38,691 nt of DNA from Gnetum montanum (GCA_015680685.1 MNCI01004173.1:6133-44823), one strand, 5' to 3'; shown: positions 10,581 through 22,769, numbered from the stretch's first letter. A program made the numbers and translations. Notes: generated by a model from the sequence alone, not told the origin.

Positions 10581-12142
10581 CTTTTGAAAATAGGGTATTT
10601 GGAAAAATTGATGAATTTTCAAATTTCCAAGGTCAACAATGAAGGATTGAAGGTTAATTTGAAAAATCTAGGGTAATGTTGAAGAGACCTAAGGGTATCA
10701 AAAGTATAATGAAGTGGAATCTGACAACGAAATTCATGAATAGGATGAGGAAAAAGGACATGTTGTGATGCATAGGAATGTTGGAATTAAAAATGATGAT
10801 AAAGGAAAAGATTATTGTAGTAATGTAATACTTGAAGGGTATAAAATGATGCGAGGATGATGTGCAATGAGTGCAAATTACAAAAATTACGCAAGTGGAT
10901 CCTCCCCAAAGCAGGTTTCTACCTATTATGCCCTTACGTAAAAACACCTAGAAATGTCCGTAGGTACTAGAAGGGTTAAATATAATCTATACCAGTGCAA
11001 CAAAACACACACACATGTAAATACCATCATGATGAGGTATGAGTTCGATGCTACATAGGACACAAGTCAAAAATTCATGAACAGCGAGATGAGGTGAATT
11101 GTAGAAGGGGTTGTAGAGATCGGGACATGAGGTAATTGACCTAAGGCATAATGAATTTGGACTATTGGGCATGATTAATGTGTCATTAGCTTGTTGTTCC
11201 AAAATCAAGACTAAGTCCATTCCTCCAATTAGTGACATCGCATTGTTTCATCCAATGATGGGCAACCATAAGAGCACCATGATAGCAAGGCGTACGATTA
11301 CTTGGCGTTTTATCCAAGGGAGGAGTGATTTGGAATTTCTTTGCAACACACAAATTTTTGATCTTTCTTTCTCTCCTTTTTTTTCTTTGTACCCACTTTG
11401 GCACTTTTTCCTTTCAAACAGTGAATCGGAGAAGCCGCCAACCTTCAGGCATGGGTGCATGTCTTTCCAGTGGGACCCTTAGAATAGTATTGAGTTTCTT
11501 TATTGAGTGCCTTTATTACTCTTACTCCCATTTTTCATTAGACCTACAAGGATCTTAGTATAACCAGGTTGCATGATAGCACCTACATCACCAAAAAGAA
11601 TCCACAAGTCCCCTTGATGTCATCCGCTGGCCATTCCCTCTTAGTCCATCATTTTTCTCTTTGGGCATAATGAACACAAAATTACTTTTAAGTTTTTATG
11701 ATGAAAAGAATATCATCGTACCCAGCGTAGAACCTCTTATTAATAGAATGGTTGGGTGGATGTGGTGGGCTTGCTATCCAAATAATTAGTCACCTGAGAC
11801 TCGATAGCATAGAACAACACCTCAACCAACGAGTCACATGAGTGTTTTATTCATAGATGAGATTATCCATAAAAAGATAAAAAGATAAACAATAAATAAA
11901 AAAGATAAAAAAACAAATAAAAAGATGAAAAATTGGAAAACAAAAATTGTAAAATTAAAGAAAAGGAAAAACATTTATTAATTCTGCTCGTTAGAATGGA
12001 GGATATTCCCCATAACTAACTTTTGATCATGACGAAAATTAATAAAGGGAAGGTTTGGATCCAAGCATTTTGGGAACATTAGAGTCTGGTCATATCCAAA
12101 CCACTGGGTGTCCTTTGATGCAGTGGTTGGAATGTATCCAAA
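10581..12142 (-). other. Non-coding block of RT-2 where pol would lie
   Basis: I see no pol motif on either strand. The phrase TCCTCCCCAAAGCAGG (10902-10918) recurs in the post-integrase region of RT-5 (29087-29103). The A-rich run 'aaaagataaa' (about 11870-11960) resembles the A-rich stretch after the RT-5 integrase (29840-29950). Thus gag appears to be joined nearly directly to the post-integrase region. Short open frames near 11165-11560 have no family signal. Confidence 0.5.
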
Positions 12143-14070
12143 TTAGGGCTCACACACTTGATTAAAGTAGGCATAGTGGGTAAAATTATAAAATGTGGTT
12201 AATTGATAATGAGTTGGCCCACCATGGCACCCATGACTGTAAGATGGTATGCAAGGATTAGTATGTCTCCCTATGTGGTTATATTCATTAGGCTGCATGG
12301 TAGTTGGAGTATTGATTGGTGGCCTTGATAAGGTAATAGGAGGCATTATGTTTGAGGAGGCAGATGCATCACAGCGTTGAACTTGTGCTGGGTTGGAGGA
12401 TGCAATGGTTTCGGAAGCATGCTGTCTCTTTCTTTGGTTGTGCCTAAAGAAAGGACACTTTCGATGTTGTGGAGGACCTCCATTGCTATTGACCATAGTA
12501 GCACAAGTAATGTTCGTGGGTTGGTGCTATGGTGCAAAACCTTCTAGCATAGCTGGTGGCGATGTAGAAGGAGGTAAAGGGTGAGAATATTGAGGGCGAG
12601 GAGAAGTGCAAGGAACATGAGGTGGTAATCTTGTGGGAGAGGACATGCGTTGGTAGTACTTAGGAGAATGATAATGATGTGGTAAGATAGAGGATGTTGA
12701 CCCAGTTGGGAAAATAGGATGCTAAACCTGGTAAGTGCTTGGGTTCAGATGGTATGAAGGGTATGACCAGTTTAAAGGTGGCCTCCCCCACGACTGGGAT
12801 TTTTGCCACTGTGATTGAACATGGTATTTTTGTATGAAATCTAGATGTACCATTCCTCCCCAATGCTCATGTAAATGTGACAATATTGGGCATTGACCTT
12901 TGGGGTGATCGTACAGGAAAATGTTACATTGATACATATGATTAGTAGTTGAGTTCTTATCCTTATTCTCTTCAACCCTCCTTTCTGATTGTCTAGTGGT
13001 ATTCTGTCCTATTTCTTGGTTTATCATGGTTCTTCCTCTAATAGTGTTTGAATATTCTTCACATCTTTCATGTATCCATTCCTTCATCTTATTTATCTTT
13101 GCCTCAATTTCATCTAGTGATTGTAGTATTGGCAAAGATGATTCCACCTCCTTGAAGTAAGTTGATTTCTCCTCTTCATGATCACGGACCTTTACTATCT
13201 CAAGATTTTGGTCTTGTTGAAATCTCTCAACATTCTCCGATTTAGCTATTTCTCCTTCTTCTTTTGCTACTCACTTAATAAGCTCTTGGAATTGGTGGGT
13301 TCGTAGCTCATATAGTTTCCCTGGGGCATACATCCCTAGGGTCTCCCTTGTTTCATTACGGAGCCCATCCATGATGTGATACATTAGCTTCTCCTCAGAG
13401 AATCCATGGCCTGGGCAATTATTTAATAATGAATAGTATCTTTCTAAGGCCATGTCCAAGGGTTCATGTTGCCCTTGTTTCCATTCTTGGATTTGTCTCC
13501 TCAAGGCTGACACTCTTGCATAGGTTTGATATCTTTGATTGAAGAGTTCTACCATTGTTGGCCAACGTCGAATTGATTTTGGTCTTAAGGACCTATACCA
13601 TACTTGTTCTTGGCCAATGAGTGTTGTAGGAAAGAGCTTAAGTTTTTACCACCCATTATCAATATTTTTCCATACAAAAGCATCATGGAAGGCTTGTAAA
13701 TGATGTTGCAGATCTAAATCATAGCCTCCTAAAAACTTGGAAAAGTTGTTTAAATCAAGCCTGGGTAGATGGCTTTCCTTATGATGCCTGTGGGATATTC
13801 GAACAACCTCTTGTATATGTATTAGGCTCTTAATGGCCAATAGGGGTTCATTATCACTAGGTAGGTTATGAATTTGTGAGTTGGGACAATGTTGTCTTCA
13901 TTTATGTACATAGGAGACCCCTGCATAAGATTGAGTACTCCAAACTTCATCTTCATCATCATATAATTTGTTGGTTCTCCAATGAATTGCCTTACTAGTT
14001 GTTGTGTTATCATAGTCTTGTGAGAGAGACATTGTTTGAGAATTTTTGTGTGACTTATTTGCAATTACTT
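12143..14070 (-). pseudogene. gag: gag of RT-2, broken
   Basis: This encodes an Athila/Tat-type Gag, the particle-forming protein. In - strand order there is an N-terminal stretch with F-LGGYDLDLQHHLQAFHDAF (about 13690-13730), and a capsid part with LFNQRYQTYARVSALRRQIQEW (about 13490-13545), ERYYSLLNNCPGHG and GMYAPGKLYELRTHQ (to 13271). A zinc-knuckle-like CNIFLYDHPKGQC follows (about 12880-12925). The second Cys of the knuckle is replaced by Phe; RT-5 keeps CEVCQYDHPKGCC. A Pro/Asn/His-rich tail runs to 12143. Several stops and frameshifts break the frame, and the 5' end is lost in the N gap. Confidence 0.75.
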
Positions 14071-14293
14071 NNNNNNNNNNNNNNNNNNNNNNNNNNNNNN
14101 NNNNNNNNNNNNNNNNNNNNNNNNNNNNNNNNNNNNNNNNNNNNNNNNNNNNNNNNNNNNNNNNNNNNNNNNNNNNNNNNNNNNNNNNNNNNNNNNNNNN
14201 NNNNNNNNNNNNNNNNNNNNNNNNNNNNNNNNNNNNNNNNNNNNNNNNNNNNNNNNNNNNNNNNNNNNNNNNNNNNNNNNNNNNNNNNNNNNN
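14071..14293. other. Assembly gap, 223 N
   Basis: The gap hides the start of gag, the primer-binding site and the inner end of the 5' LTR of RT-2. Its true length is probably wrong: about 280 bases of LTR alone are missing when compared with the left copy. Confidence 0.95.
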
Positions 14294-14872
14294 AAATAGC
14301 CTAAGTGTGATGAGTATCCATCCTTAATCATCTATACGCATCTTGGACCTCATGTACTACCTCTAGGATTACCAAGCACACATTACTTAAGCACTTCTAA
14401 ATACGCTATTGGGTTACTAAGTAGTTACACTTCAATGTTCATGATTAAGTCGTACTCATTCCGCAATTGACAACAGGAATAGTAAATGACGATAAAAAAA
14501 TATTGACTAAGAAAATAATAAATAATAATAACAATTAAATAATTAAAAACTAAGTGAATGCTGCAATGATGGAGTAATCTTGATCTTTATTGCTAGTCAT
14601 GTGCATGTCCAAGTACGTCACACTTGAACAAAGGTTCCGTACAATTAAAATCATCACACTGCAGGCATGCACTAGGGAAAGAATTGAAAAAATGACAAAA
14701 AGACTCTATCCTAAGAATTACTGACTCTCCCATTCCTATGCATCCAAATGTGTATTTATAGGCTTACATAGGACTCACGATATCATGTATTCGATATTGT
14801 TACCCAGGCTGCGATATCATGTACTTGATATCGAGGATTCGATATTAGGGCCTGGCAAGACATGATCCATCA
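14294..14872 (-). repeat. 5' LTR of RT-2, partial
   Basis: It matches 8625-9204 of the left LTR through U3, TATA and R, and ends CATGATCCATCA. The GATATC cluster is at about 14778-14850. Confidence 0.85.
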
Positions 14873-14947
14873 CATATGTTTTAGATTCAATGTGTTTAAA
14901 GGGTTAAATAAATCAAAGTGATAATGCTCCATAATTAGTATCAAATG
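14873..14947. other. Flank between RT-2 and RT-3, starting with the target duplication CATAT
   Basis: 14873-14877 repeats 8339-8343. The remaining 70 bases continue the unassigned sequence left of RT-2. The five bases before RT-3 are AAATG. Confidence 0.6.
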
Positions 14948-15795
14948 TGATGAATCATGGAGTGGCTACATTGGTTGGGCCCCATTGACTGGGCCTTGTC
15001 AACTAGGCCTTGTCGACATAGTGTCTATTTTTGTCTATAAATACACACACTTGTCGTGTTTATGGCATGTCTTATCATAGGTGTAGTGGAGCTCTTGCAA
15101 TTTTGTCATTTGGAAGTTAGAATATTTTTTTAAGTGCTTGTAGAAGGAGTCAAGAGTGTATGGATCTTTATTTGAGCACTGTTGTACTTGAGGATAGTAG
15201 TGTTTGCCTTTTTGATAAACCTTGCAGTACTTGAAAATAGATTAATTAATTATTTATGCATTTAATGTTTATGTGATTTCCTTTAATGCTTTAAGTAATC
15301 AAATAATTAATTAGGCTAAATGAAGCTAAGCTAAGCTAGATTAAGTAGCGATTAATTAAGGGCATAAGTATGACCACTTTGAGCATATGCTTGGTGCTTG
15401 ATAATCCTAGCAACACTTAACGCTTGGTAACCCAGTAGTGCTAAACATGTTTAGGATGTGTATAGCAAGTGGAAATGGATGCTTATGTTAGGATTAGTTA
15501 GGTGTAGTTAGTTAGATTAAATTAGCAATTAAATTACTTCATTCCTTTCATCCTTTATTTTAAGCACCCAAAATATAAAACATAAAAATAATAAAAACTA
15601 TACACCTTGATTACGCTTAATCATACCTTTGCATATCACAAGTGTAATTGGGAAGATAATGAATGACTGTTAGGACAAGTTCACTTCCTAGAGGCTAATG
15701 TATCAGAAGACATAGAGTCCATGGAATTTGACTAGATTGCACGTGAATGCTTAGTGATTCATATGGTTGAGCATAGGGGTACTTGATGCTCATCA
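14948..15795 (+). repeat. 5' LTR of RT-3
   Basis: This 848-base LTR reads TGATGAATCATGG...GATGCTCATCA. In place of the GATATC cluster, U3 has a GC-richer block with repeated GGGCC/AGGCCTTGTCRAC units (about 14977-15017). The TATA box is CTATAAATACACAC near 15035. Confidence 0.8.
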
Positions 15796-15815
15796 TTGGC
15801 ACCATTGTTGGGGAC
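15796..15815 (+). other. Primer-binding site of RT-3
   Basis: TTGGCACCATTGTTGGGGAC directly follows the LTR. It is a C-to-T-decayed form of the RT-5 site TTGGCACCGTTGCCGGGGAC. Confidence 0.75.
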
Positions 15816-15949
15816 TCTTTTGTTTAAAATGTGTGCTATCTAGGTATAGTAAAAATCATTAACATCATTGGATGAACCCTAAGGTCAAAAATCATTTTCA
15901 AAATAAATATAATAATTTAAGCACATTGATATTTTATTGTAATTGCAAA

Positions 15950-17146
15950 ATGTCTTCTTTTCACAATCATGATGATGCTAAACCACTAGTGCCTCAAGAA
16001 TGGAAGGTGGTATATACTCATCCAGATGAGTATGTGCTTGATTTCACCTTCATTCTACATTAGGATGAACAACTACAGTGGTGAAATATGAAGGGAAACA
16101 TTGTAATGCCTCTGAATCGATTTTTGTTTGGGATGTTGCTCCAAACTCTTTGGAGGTTGGGCATCCAAGATCTTCAAGAAGAGTAAGTTGTGCATGACTA
16201 TGACTACCGAGACTACCATCCCACTGAAACATCGTGTAGGAGAGATCAACTCTAGGAGAAGCACCATGAGGCTATGAAGGGAAAATGATTTACTAATTCC
16301 TTGTTCCTACTCAACTAAAAAGAAAATGAGGATCCTCCCTCTAGGGGTTCTAAACATGAAAATTCTCCACCACTTGATATTGGTGATGGGAGCTTGAACC
16401 AGAAGCTATAGTCCACTATTAACAATCTATGTTCAGGCAAAAGTGGGAGTCCAAGCAGGGGCTCAAGCAAGCATCAAGATGATAAGAAAGCTGATGAACG
16501 TGGCTGTGACAGGCATAGAGGAGGTGGTAGACACCATGGTGGTGGAAATCCTCCTCTCTCTTTGCCCTCTTCATTTACATCTTCCTCTTCCTCTTCTGGT
16601 TTTGATAGACATCGCAGAAAGAATAATTATGATGAAGGTGAACAGTAGGAAAATGATAATCATAGAGACTACCATGAATGAAGGAGTAATAGAGAATATC
16701 ATAGGAATCATTGAAATAATGATGATGATGAGCCTTTGCTAGCAACTTGAAGCATGCTAAATATTGTAGAAGCAGTAAAAATTCCAACTAGGCATGTGAA
16801 AGATAGTTGGATCAAGTAACATGACATGAATAATATCCCTAGATTTGAGGGGGGATATAACTATGATCTGCAAACACATCTTCAAGTTTTTAATGATGCT
16901 TGTGCCTTGCAAAATATTGAAAATGATTGGCAAAAATTAAAGCTATTTCCCAGAATACTCATCAAAGAAGTAGAAAGCTGGTATTGGTCCTTAGAACTAG
17001 AATCCATTTGTAGGTGGAGTACAATGCTAGAACTGTTCAATGATAAATATCAAACATACTTTCCAGTGTCTAATTTGAGAAGGTAGATCCAAGGATGGAA
17101 GCTAAAACACCACAAAATTTTGCATGTTATAATTCAATATTCATTG
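15950..17146 (+). pseudogene. gag: gag of RT-3, 5' part, broken
   Basis: It starts MSSFHNHDDAK and continues VVYTHPDEYV...FTFILH, matching the starts of RT-5 and RT-6. TAG at 16061-16063 replaces the CAG of RT-6 (38556-38558). A Ser/Arg/Asp-rich low-complexity section (about 16330-16740) precedes the capsid domain (16826-17146): IPRFEGGYNYDLQTHLQVF, ALQNIENDWQKLKLFPRIL, SWYWSLELESI and LFNDKYQTY. Another TAG follows LRR at 17087, where the RT-2 copy has Gln. Truncated by RT-4. Confidence 0.75.
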
Positions 17147-18450
17147 TGTAGCATTCACCCCATGAAACCCAAGGCAAAATTTCATTGTAAATGTGAAAAT
17201 TGTAATCCATAATGGGCAGTTTCACATAATTTATACTTTTGGGGCTAAAAATGTCTCATAAGTGGTTAAAGCCTCATTTCCCAAGTGAAAAAAGTCATAT
17301 AGTGTCTATATTTGGGCTTGGGTGGGGGGTTAGAAATGCCTTTTAGAATGCCAAAAAAGGTAATTTGATGGGTTTTATGGGGGGTATGCATTTTTCTACA
17401 TCGGAAACACCTACAAGGGGGTAGATCTCACCTACCCCTAGCATGGAAGAGTGGGGGGTTTGAAAACTTTTTCCTCTTCAACATGGAGACCAAATGCACA
17501 ACTTGGAAAATTTTTTCCCTTAGTCTGGAATGTTTTCCCCAAATGTGAAAGTTTCTCCCCAACCTAGAAACTTTCCCCCCAGCTTGGAAACTTTTTCCCC
17601 TAGCTTGAAAAATTTTCCCCTAGTGTGGAAAATTCAATCCCCCAATGTGGAAGCCACAAGAAGCAAAATTCATCAATTAATGCACTTCAATGTTTACTAG
17701 CAACTTCAACAAGCAAGGTGGAGAGCTTAGCATGGAAAGTTCATCTCCAGCATGGAAGGTGTGCCCTGATTACTATTTATAGTAAACGGAATTGCCATGG
17801 GGAAAGCACTTACTATGTATAGTAACCCCCCCCCAAAAAAAAAAATGGACACCCATCTCACCTAAATTTGCAACCATTTTCAGCCAAATTTACAATCGTT
17901 TCATAGCCAATTTGTAGGCCCAAAAAACCTATAAACACTAACCATTTATAGGTTCAACAATTTTCAACAGTTCCAAATTTTGGGACAAAGTTTAACAATT
18001 TTTGGCTATACAAGAAATAAGTAATTTGCATACACACAATTCCATACTTGGGGCATTTTCAAGCACTCAAAAGCTCTTGCAAGCTCCCATACTTGCATTT
18101 TCTTGAACCCTAGTGTGGAAGCATTGTAGCCTTGAGTGACCTAATTGAAAGATTAAAGGTTGCAATAGTGAAGAAAGGTTCGATAACATCAACAATGGCT
18201 TAGCACCTAGATCGTGGAGCTCATGACATTAGCTTCAATGGTCTTTGAACTCTTGCTCAAGTGAATCCCCTTCTTTTGCTCATCCAGGCACCATTTGTAC
18301 ACACTTATCAAACTTATTTTTTTATTCTTTCTTAATAAATTTTTAAGTTTTGAGTTTTGTGTTTAAGAAAATTAAATTTATTATATGTGCATTATTTAGA
18401 TTTGTTTATATTCCCATGTTTTGCATCTTCTAAGTCCCTAGTTGATCTAC
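17147..18450 (+). repeat. Probable 5' LTR of RT-4 (right end uncertain)
   Basis: The left end is set by the RT-3 break. A TATA-like CCTATAAACACTA lies near 17930 and 'aataaa' near 18335. No second copy is in the window and I found no clear primer-binding site, so the right limit is a guess. A C10A11 homopolymer pair lies at 17825-17846. Confidence 0.4.
17463..17655 (+). repeat. About 20-base tandem repeats in the RT-4 LTR
   Basis: Some eight imperfect units of the form TTTTCCCCYAGYNTGGAAA follow each other. The core AGYRTGGAA recurs singly at about 17729, 17752, 18112, 18705 and 19190. Their position ahead of the TATA box suggests an enhancer-like U3 array. Confidence 0.6.
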
Positions 18451-18629
18451 CAGACTAGCTAGGGTACCTTGAATCCCATTTCTATTATGGAGGCCCTGGA
18501 GATTCGAGGTTGGGAAACTACTTGCACCGAGGATCCTTGGTTTTCATTCTAGCAATCAAGCTTTTTAATCATAATAGTTTTTCTTAGCACTAGAAGGAGA
18601 GCCTTCACCTAAATTCTATAACTAGATTA

Positions 18630-19535
18630 TTTTCAGCCATTTGTAGCCAAAAACTTTGAGAAATCAATGCTGGTCTTTCCTCCCTTATGACCAAAACTAT
18701 AGTGTGGAAGTTGCAAGTGGTTGGGTTTTGACTTTTCATAGCATTTGTTGTGAATTTTACAGCCCAAAGCCAATGTTGATATCTCTTCCCCCCTATTGTT
18801 TTTACTACCAAAAAATTATTTTATAGCTTCTAAAAGTGGGTTGTTCAACTCTTCTATGAGTTGGCTTTCCCCCCTTACTTTTTCAAGCTGATAGAATTGG
18901 AAGCTACCTAAAACTAGTTCTAGTGGAAAAACACCAACTTTCCATTTTGGTTTTTAGCCTTCCCCCCATCAATGTTGAGGTAGGAGGTGTGAGATTTCCA
19001 TCATCTCACACCCCTTTCCTTTCCTCCCTCTACCATACCCAGTGTAATAGTAGTTAGGAGGCCAGTGTTGATGAAATTTAAAACCAATTTCATAACCAGA
19101 TTTGCTTTTTTGCAAGTCAAAAGCCATTTTCTAGCCAAAACTCCCAAATAATTCAATGCTACCTTTCCCTCCCTATAGCAAAAACCTCAGCATGGAAGTT
19201 ATAGGTGGTTTGGGTGCTAGAATTTTACAACATTTGTTGTGAATTCCTAGAGCAAAGCCAATGTGGAAGCCTTAATAAACATTTAATTTTTGTTGTCATA
19301 TTCTTCACCACTAAACTAACATTGGTTTCCATACCAACCAAGCATATTTTTTCCTTCTTTTTGATAAAAGTTGGTAGCTTGCCAAAACCATCTTTGGAAA
19401 TTGCCAAGTTTCCATTTTGGTCTTCAAACTTTTCCCCCTCTCTCCAACATTGGAATAAGAAGGTGTGAGATTTTCATTATCTCAGCCCTCCTTCTTTTCC
19501 CCCTTGCCATACCTAGTGTAGAGGCACTTGGAAGT
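18630..19535 (+). repeat. Duplicated leader segment of RT-4 (two copies of about 400 bases)
   Basis: 18640-19060 and 19125-19530 share the same phrases in order: 'agccattt..tagccaaaa', 'gcatttgttgtgaatt', 'aaagccaatgt', 'aagtttccattttggt' / 'aactttccattttggt', 'ggtgtgagattt(c/t)cat', and 'ccatacc(c/t)agtgta'. The copies are clearly diverged. No coding frame is supported. Confidence 0.65.
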
Positions 19536-19745
19536 TTAACTTGGGTGAAGATTGAAGCTAATGTTGCCAATATTCCATTTCTGGTAAAGGGGTAAACCCC
19601 ATTTATTCCCTACTTACCAATTATAGTAAGTACATATTTTTTTCCATTTTTATTTGATCTAAGAGTTTTCAAATTCCATTCACTAAAATTTACTCCTATT
19701 TTACTATTTATAGCCTAGTTTTAAGCAATTCTCAGTACTATAACC

Positions 19746-22735
19746 ATGCCTTTTCAAAAATCCACCAAATTACCCTTCACCTTCGTTGGTGAAGATCATA
19801 ACCAATAAGTCATGAGGGTGTATGATCCCAAAGACCCTATATTCATTAAGTGTAGGTGATCTTTGAGAGTCAGAGGGGAGAGTCCTAATTTTGTAGCCAT
19901 TAATGAAGATCGTTATAACTTCATTTGTGCCAAAATACAGGTAGGCATACTAATTTTGCGAATTGAAGTCAAGGCCAAAAGGGAGTTTGAGCTCATACAC
20001 AGGAGTGGGAAAGAGTACATCCCTTTCCCATATGAAGAAATTTCTCTTAATGATGTCTATTCTAGCATCCTAGCCCAATTGATTTTCACAAAGGAAGAAG
20101 ATGACAAGCCTACTTTTGGGGAACAATAGGAAGAAGAGGATGAATTTAGGGTAGAATTTGAGCCTAAAAACATCCTTGGAGGACTGTTCTAACAAACATC
20201 TCCCAATGTCACGAAACCTTTCCCTAATGCTTTTGTTTTCTCCATGGGCATGGTGCCACCATCTTCCACTTCTCCATACCCTACTACGGTAGATCCTATG
20301 CCGATTGTAGCCACACATCATACTTAGTCAATCTCACAAACAACAAACTATAATACATTAATGTCATTTGCAACATAGCCTTGATATAAAAAACCATCAA
20401 TAGTGGCTTTTACCATTGCAAATCCGATAACTGCTCACATGGGGTCCATTGTGAGACCCCCAACAACACAAGGTTCACACGACACGTTTGTCTCTTTTGT
20501 GCCTTAAGTACTGACACAAACATCTTTTTCTTTATTTAGCTGACAAGCCACAAACATAGCACAACCTTTTCCTTTTCTCATGAAATCCATAATGAGGCCA
20601 AAAGCCTCACAACAAATGCCACAACCTTATGTACAAACCTCACAAGCTATGGGACCACTGCAAGGCTTGGATCAAGCCTTCCAAATGATCCAAAACCTAA
20701 TAGGAGAGTTGAAGAGGCTCAAAGCCTCTGCTGCATAAATCATCAAGATTATAGACTTTTATCAAGACAATTCCATAAGTCTTGTAGTCCCACCCTTGAC
20801 ACTTTCCCTTGGTGTCCCGATTCCACAATTTAGCAAACATAATGGAGAAGGTGACCCTAATGCTCACCTTATTACCTTTCAATCAGAATGTTTGCTCTTG
20901 CATCCATGACCTCATACCATCATGAGGATTTTCCCTATGTCTTTGATTGGAAAAGCACTTGATTGGTATCGCGCATTGCCTAGGGGATCTATATCCTCTT
21001 CAGAAGATTTAGTAGCCTAGTTTATCAATTACTTCAAATACAACTTAAAGCTTGACACAATGCTTGACCAACTTATGAAGGTCAAGCAAGGAACCTTAGA
21101 ACTAGTACAAAAATTCATTTAGCAGTGGAATGGATTGCTAAATGAAATACCATAGCCCATAGCCAAAGCCCACTTATTAGCCATATTCAAGGGTTCAATA
21201 AGTCTAAACTTTACTACCTTGATCCATGGTCTCTTAGCCAAGCATTCTCATAAACTAAAAATATTGAGGATGCCACAAAGGCTAGCCATGATTTGGCCTA
21301 TATATCATATAAAAACTAGCATACTCGAAGATACAAGAGTAAACAAAAAAACACTACTGCATCAACTGTAACTAAGGAAGCAAAGACCATGAACCAAGGG
21401 TCAAAGGTCAATCAGCCCAAGGCCCCCACCAATAACCACAATAACCAACCATCAACTTTTGGGATCACTGCATTGATAAAAAATAGACTTAACTTTGAAA
21501 GGAAGGACAGGTTTAAATATACTACATTACCATTAAAACCATCTGAGTTGCTAGACTAACTATTAATAAGTGGTTGCATACAACATAAACAAATGATTGA
21601 AGTTGCTCGAAAGAAACACAAGTGACTATGTGAAATAGCCAAAGATCCCACTTGGGAAATGAAGGATGATCCCTAGTTGCCTAAATACTTTAAGCTAGAC
21701 CACTTTTGCCGTTATCATCAATTGCTTAGTCATGATACAGACTTCTACCTTGCACCGAAGGATGACCTATAAAGGATGATAGATAGGGGAAAATTGGTCT
21801 TAAATGCTTCTAACTCAGTTTGGCCACAAAACTAGTTGATGTAGGTCTACAAAGACCCATTGAATGCTAATGATAGTCCCTATGTTATTTTGGCATTCAA
21901 CATTGATGATAATTAGAGATCTACAAAAGAACCATTTGTGATTCAGGTACCCCTCTACAATGAAAAGGCTTCTTCAACTTCCCATAACTTAAGATCCCCC
22001 TATGTGTTGAGAGTACCATCACGGATGCCTCTGAGGGAATCTTTTTGTTATCAAGGTCTTCCAACCCAATACAACCCAAATAGCCATAGCCCAAACAACT
22101 ACACAACAACCCATATGGTAGCTAATGCTACTACCTCTTCCTTATAGCCAACAACTTACAACCAAAAAACTACAGCCAAACAAGGGAAGAAGCATAAGCA
22201 AAAGCCTAACAACAAGGGAGATAAGTAGATGTAGGCACCAAAGGAAGTGGGGCCACCGAAGCCTACTCCCATTTTAGCTATACCTATGACCTCCTCTATT
22301 CCATCTCCTCTAACCAACAAGCCATAGGAGGATGCTAAAGCCCATAACCAAAACAATCAAAAAGAGCCACAACAGTCATAGCCTAAAGCTGAAGTCTGCA
22401 TTTTGGGATGCATGGAGGAAGTAATGCACAACTGGGATGACAAGTTCAAGACCAATGACAAAAAATTCCTCAATGCAATGCACCAAGTTAGGTGGTCTCT
22501 CAAATTAAAAAACATAACCTTAAGCTTGTATGACCTTATCATGACTTCCACCATACATCGTCAGGTGTTAGTCAAAATTTTGACCTCCATATCCATTAGC
22601 GAGGATATTCCTACTAACAAGGAAGCCATCCATTTAGTGATGATTCATCCCTTACCAGGGGAGGAGAGGTCAACACCCTTGACATCTCACGATAGTAAGA
22701 TTAAGGTTAATCTTAGAAAGGCGAAGTGATGATAG
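19746..22735 (+). pseudogene. gag: gag of RT-4, broken
   Basis: From ATG at 19746 a long frame with scattered stops starts MPFQKSTKLPFTF. A Pro/Thr/Gln-rich middle follows, and then the Retrotrans_gag domain (about 20815-21290): IPQFSKHNGEGDPNAHLITF, FPMSLIGKALDWYRALP and SISSSEDL. A Cys/His motif FCRYHQLLSHDTDF (about 21702-21745) and MIDRGKLVL follow, as in several plant gypsy Gags. Stops such as TAG at 21013 and 21119 lie where Gln is expected. Frameshifts occur near 21400. The protein would form the particle and pack RNA. This Gag is clearly different from that of RT-2/3/5. Confidence 0.7.
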
Positions 22736-22769
22736 TCCCTTTATTCATAACCATATGCATAGGATAATT

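Larger units (their letters stand above)
8344..14872 (-). mobile_element. RT-2: pol-less LTR retrotransposon with gag and an accessory ORF
   Basis: Its 3' LTR is at 8344-9204 and its partial 5' LTR at 14294-14872. The 5-base target duplication CATAT is exact (8339-8343 and 14873-14877), so both ends are real. In - strand order: 5' LTR, N gap, gag (to about 12143), a non-coding block, an internal U3/TATA-like promoter (10501-10580), a leader, the accessory ORF (9996-9313), a polypurine tract, and the 3' LTR. No protease, RT, RNase H or integrase motif is visible. The layout fits non-autonomous gag-only retrotransposons (the TR-GAG type) with an extra gene. Confidence 0.8.
14948..17146 (+). mobile_element. 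RT-3: 5' part of a Ty3/gypsy element, cut by RT-4
   Basis: A complete 5' LTR (14948-15795), a primer-binding site and about 1.2 kb of gag are present. At 17146/17147 homology to the other gag copies stops and RT-4 begins. The rest of RT-3 should resume beyond the window. The LTR outline and gag match RT-5/RT-6, but the U3 differs. Confidence 0.75.

Noticed and set aside
11165-11560. Overlapping frames on both strands in RT-2
   Set aside because: Several frames of similar length overlap on both strands and none shows a family motif; chance is enough.
13999-14331. Open frames running through the N stretch
   Set aside because: They consist of unknown bases; nothing can be read.
16443-16742. 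Met/Ile-rich frame in RT-3
   Set aside because: It is an out-of-frame reading of the repetitive (gat/aga) low-complexity part of gag.
17147-19745. A promoter and 5' part of a host gene
   Set aside because: The clean break in RT-3 gag at 17146/17147, the TG start, and the downstream gag make an LTR and leader more likely.
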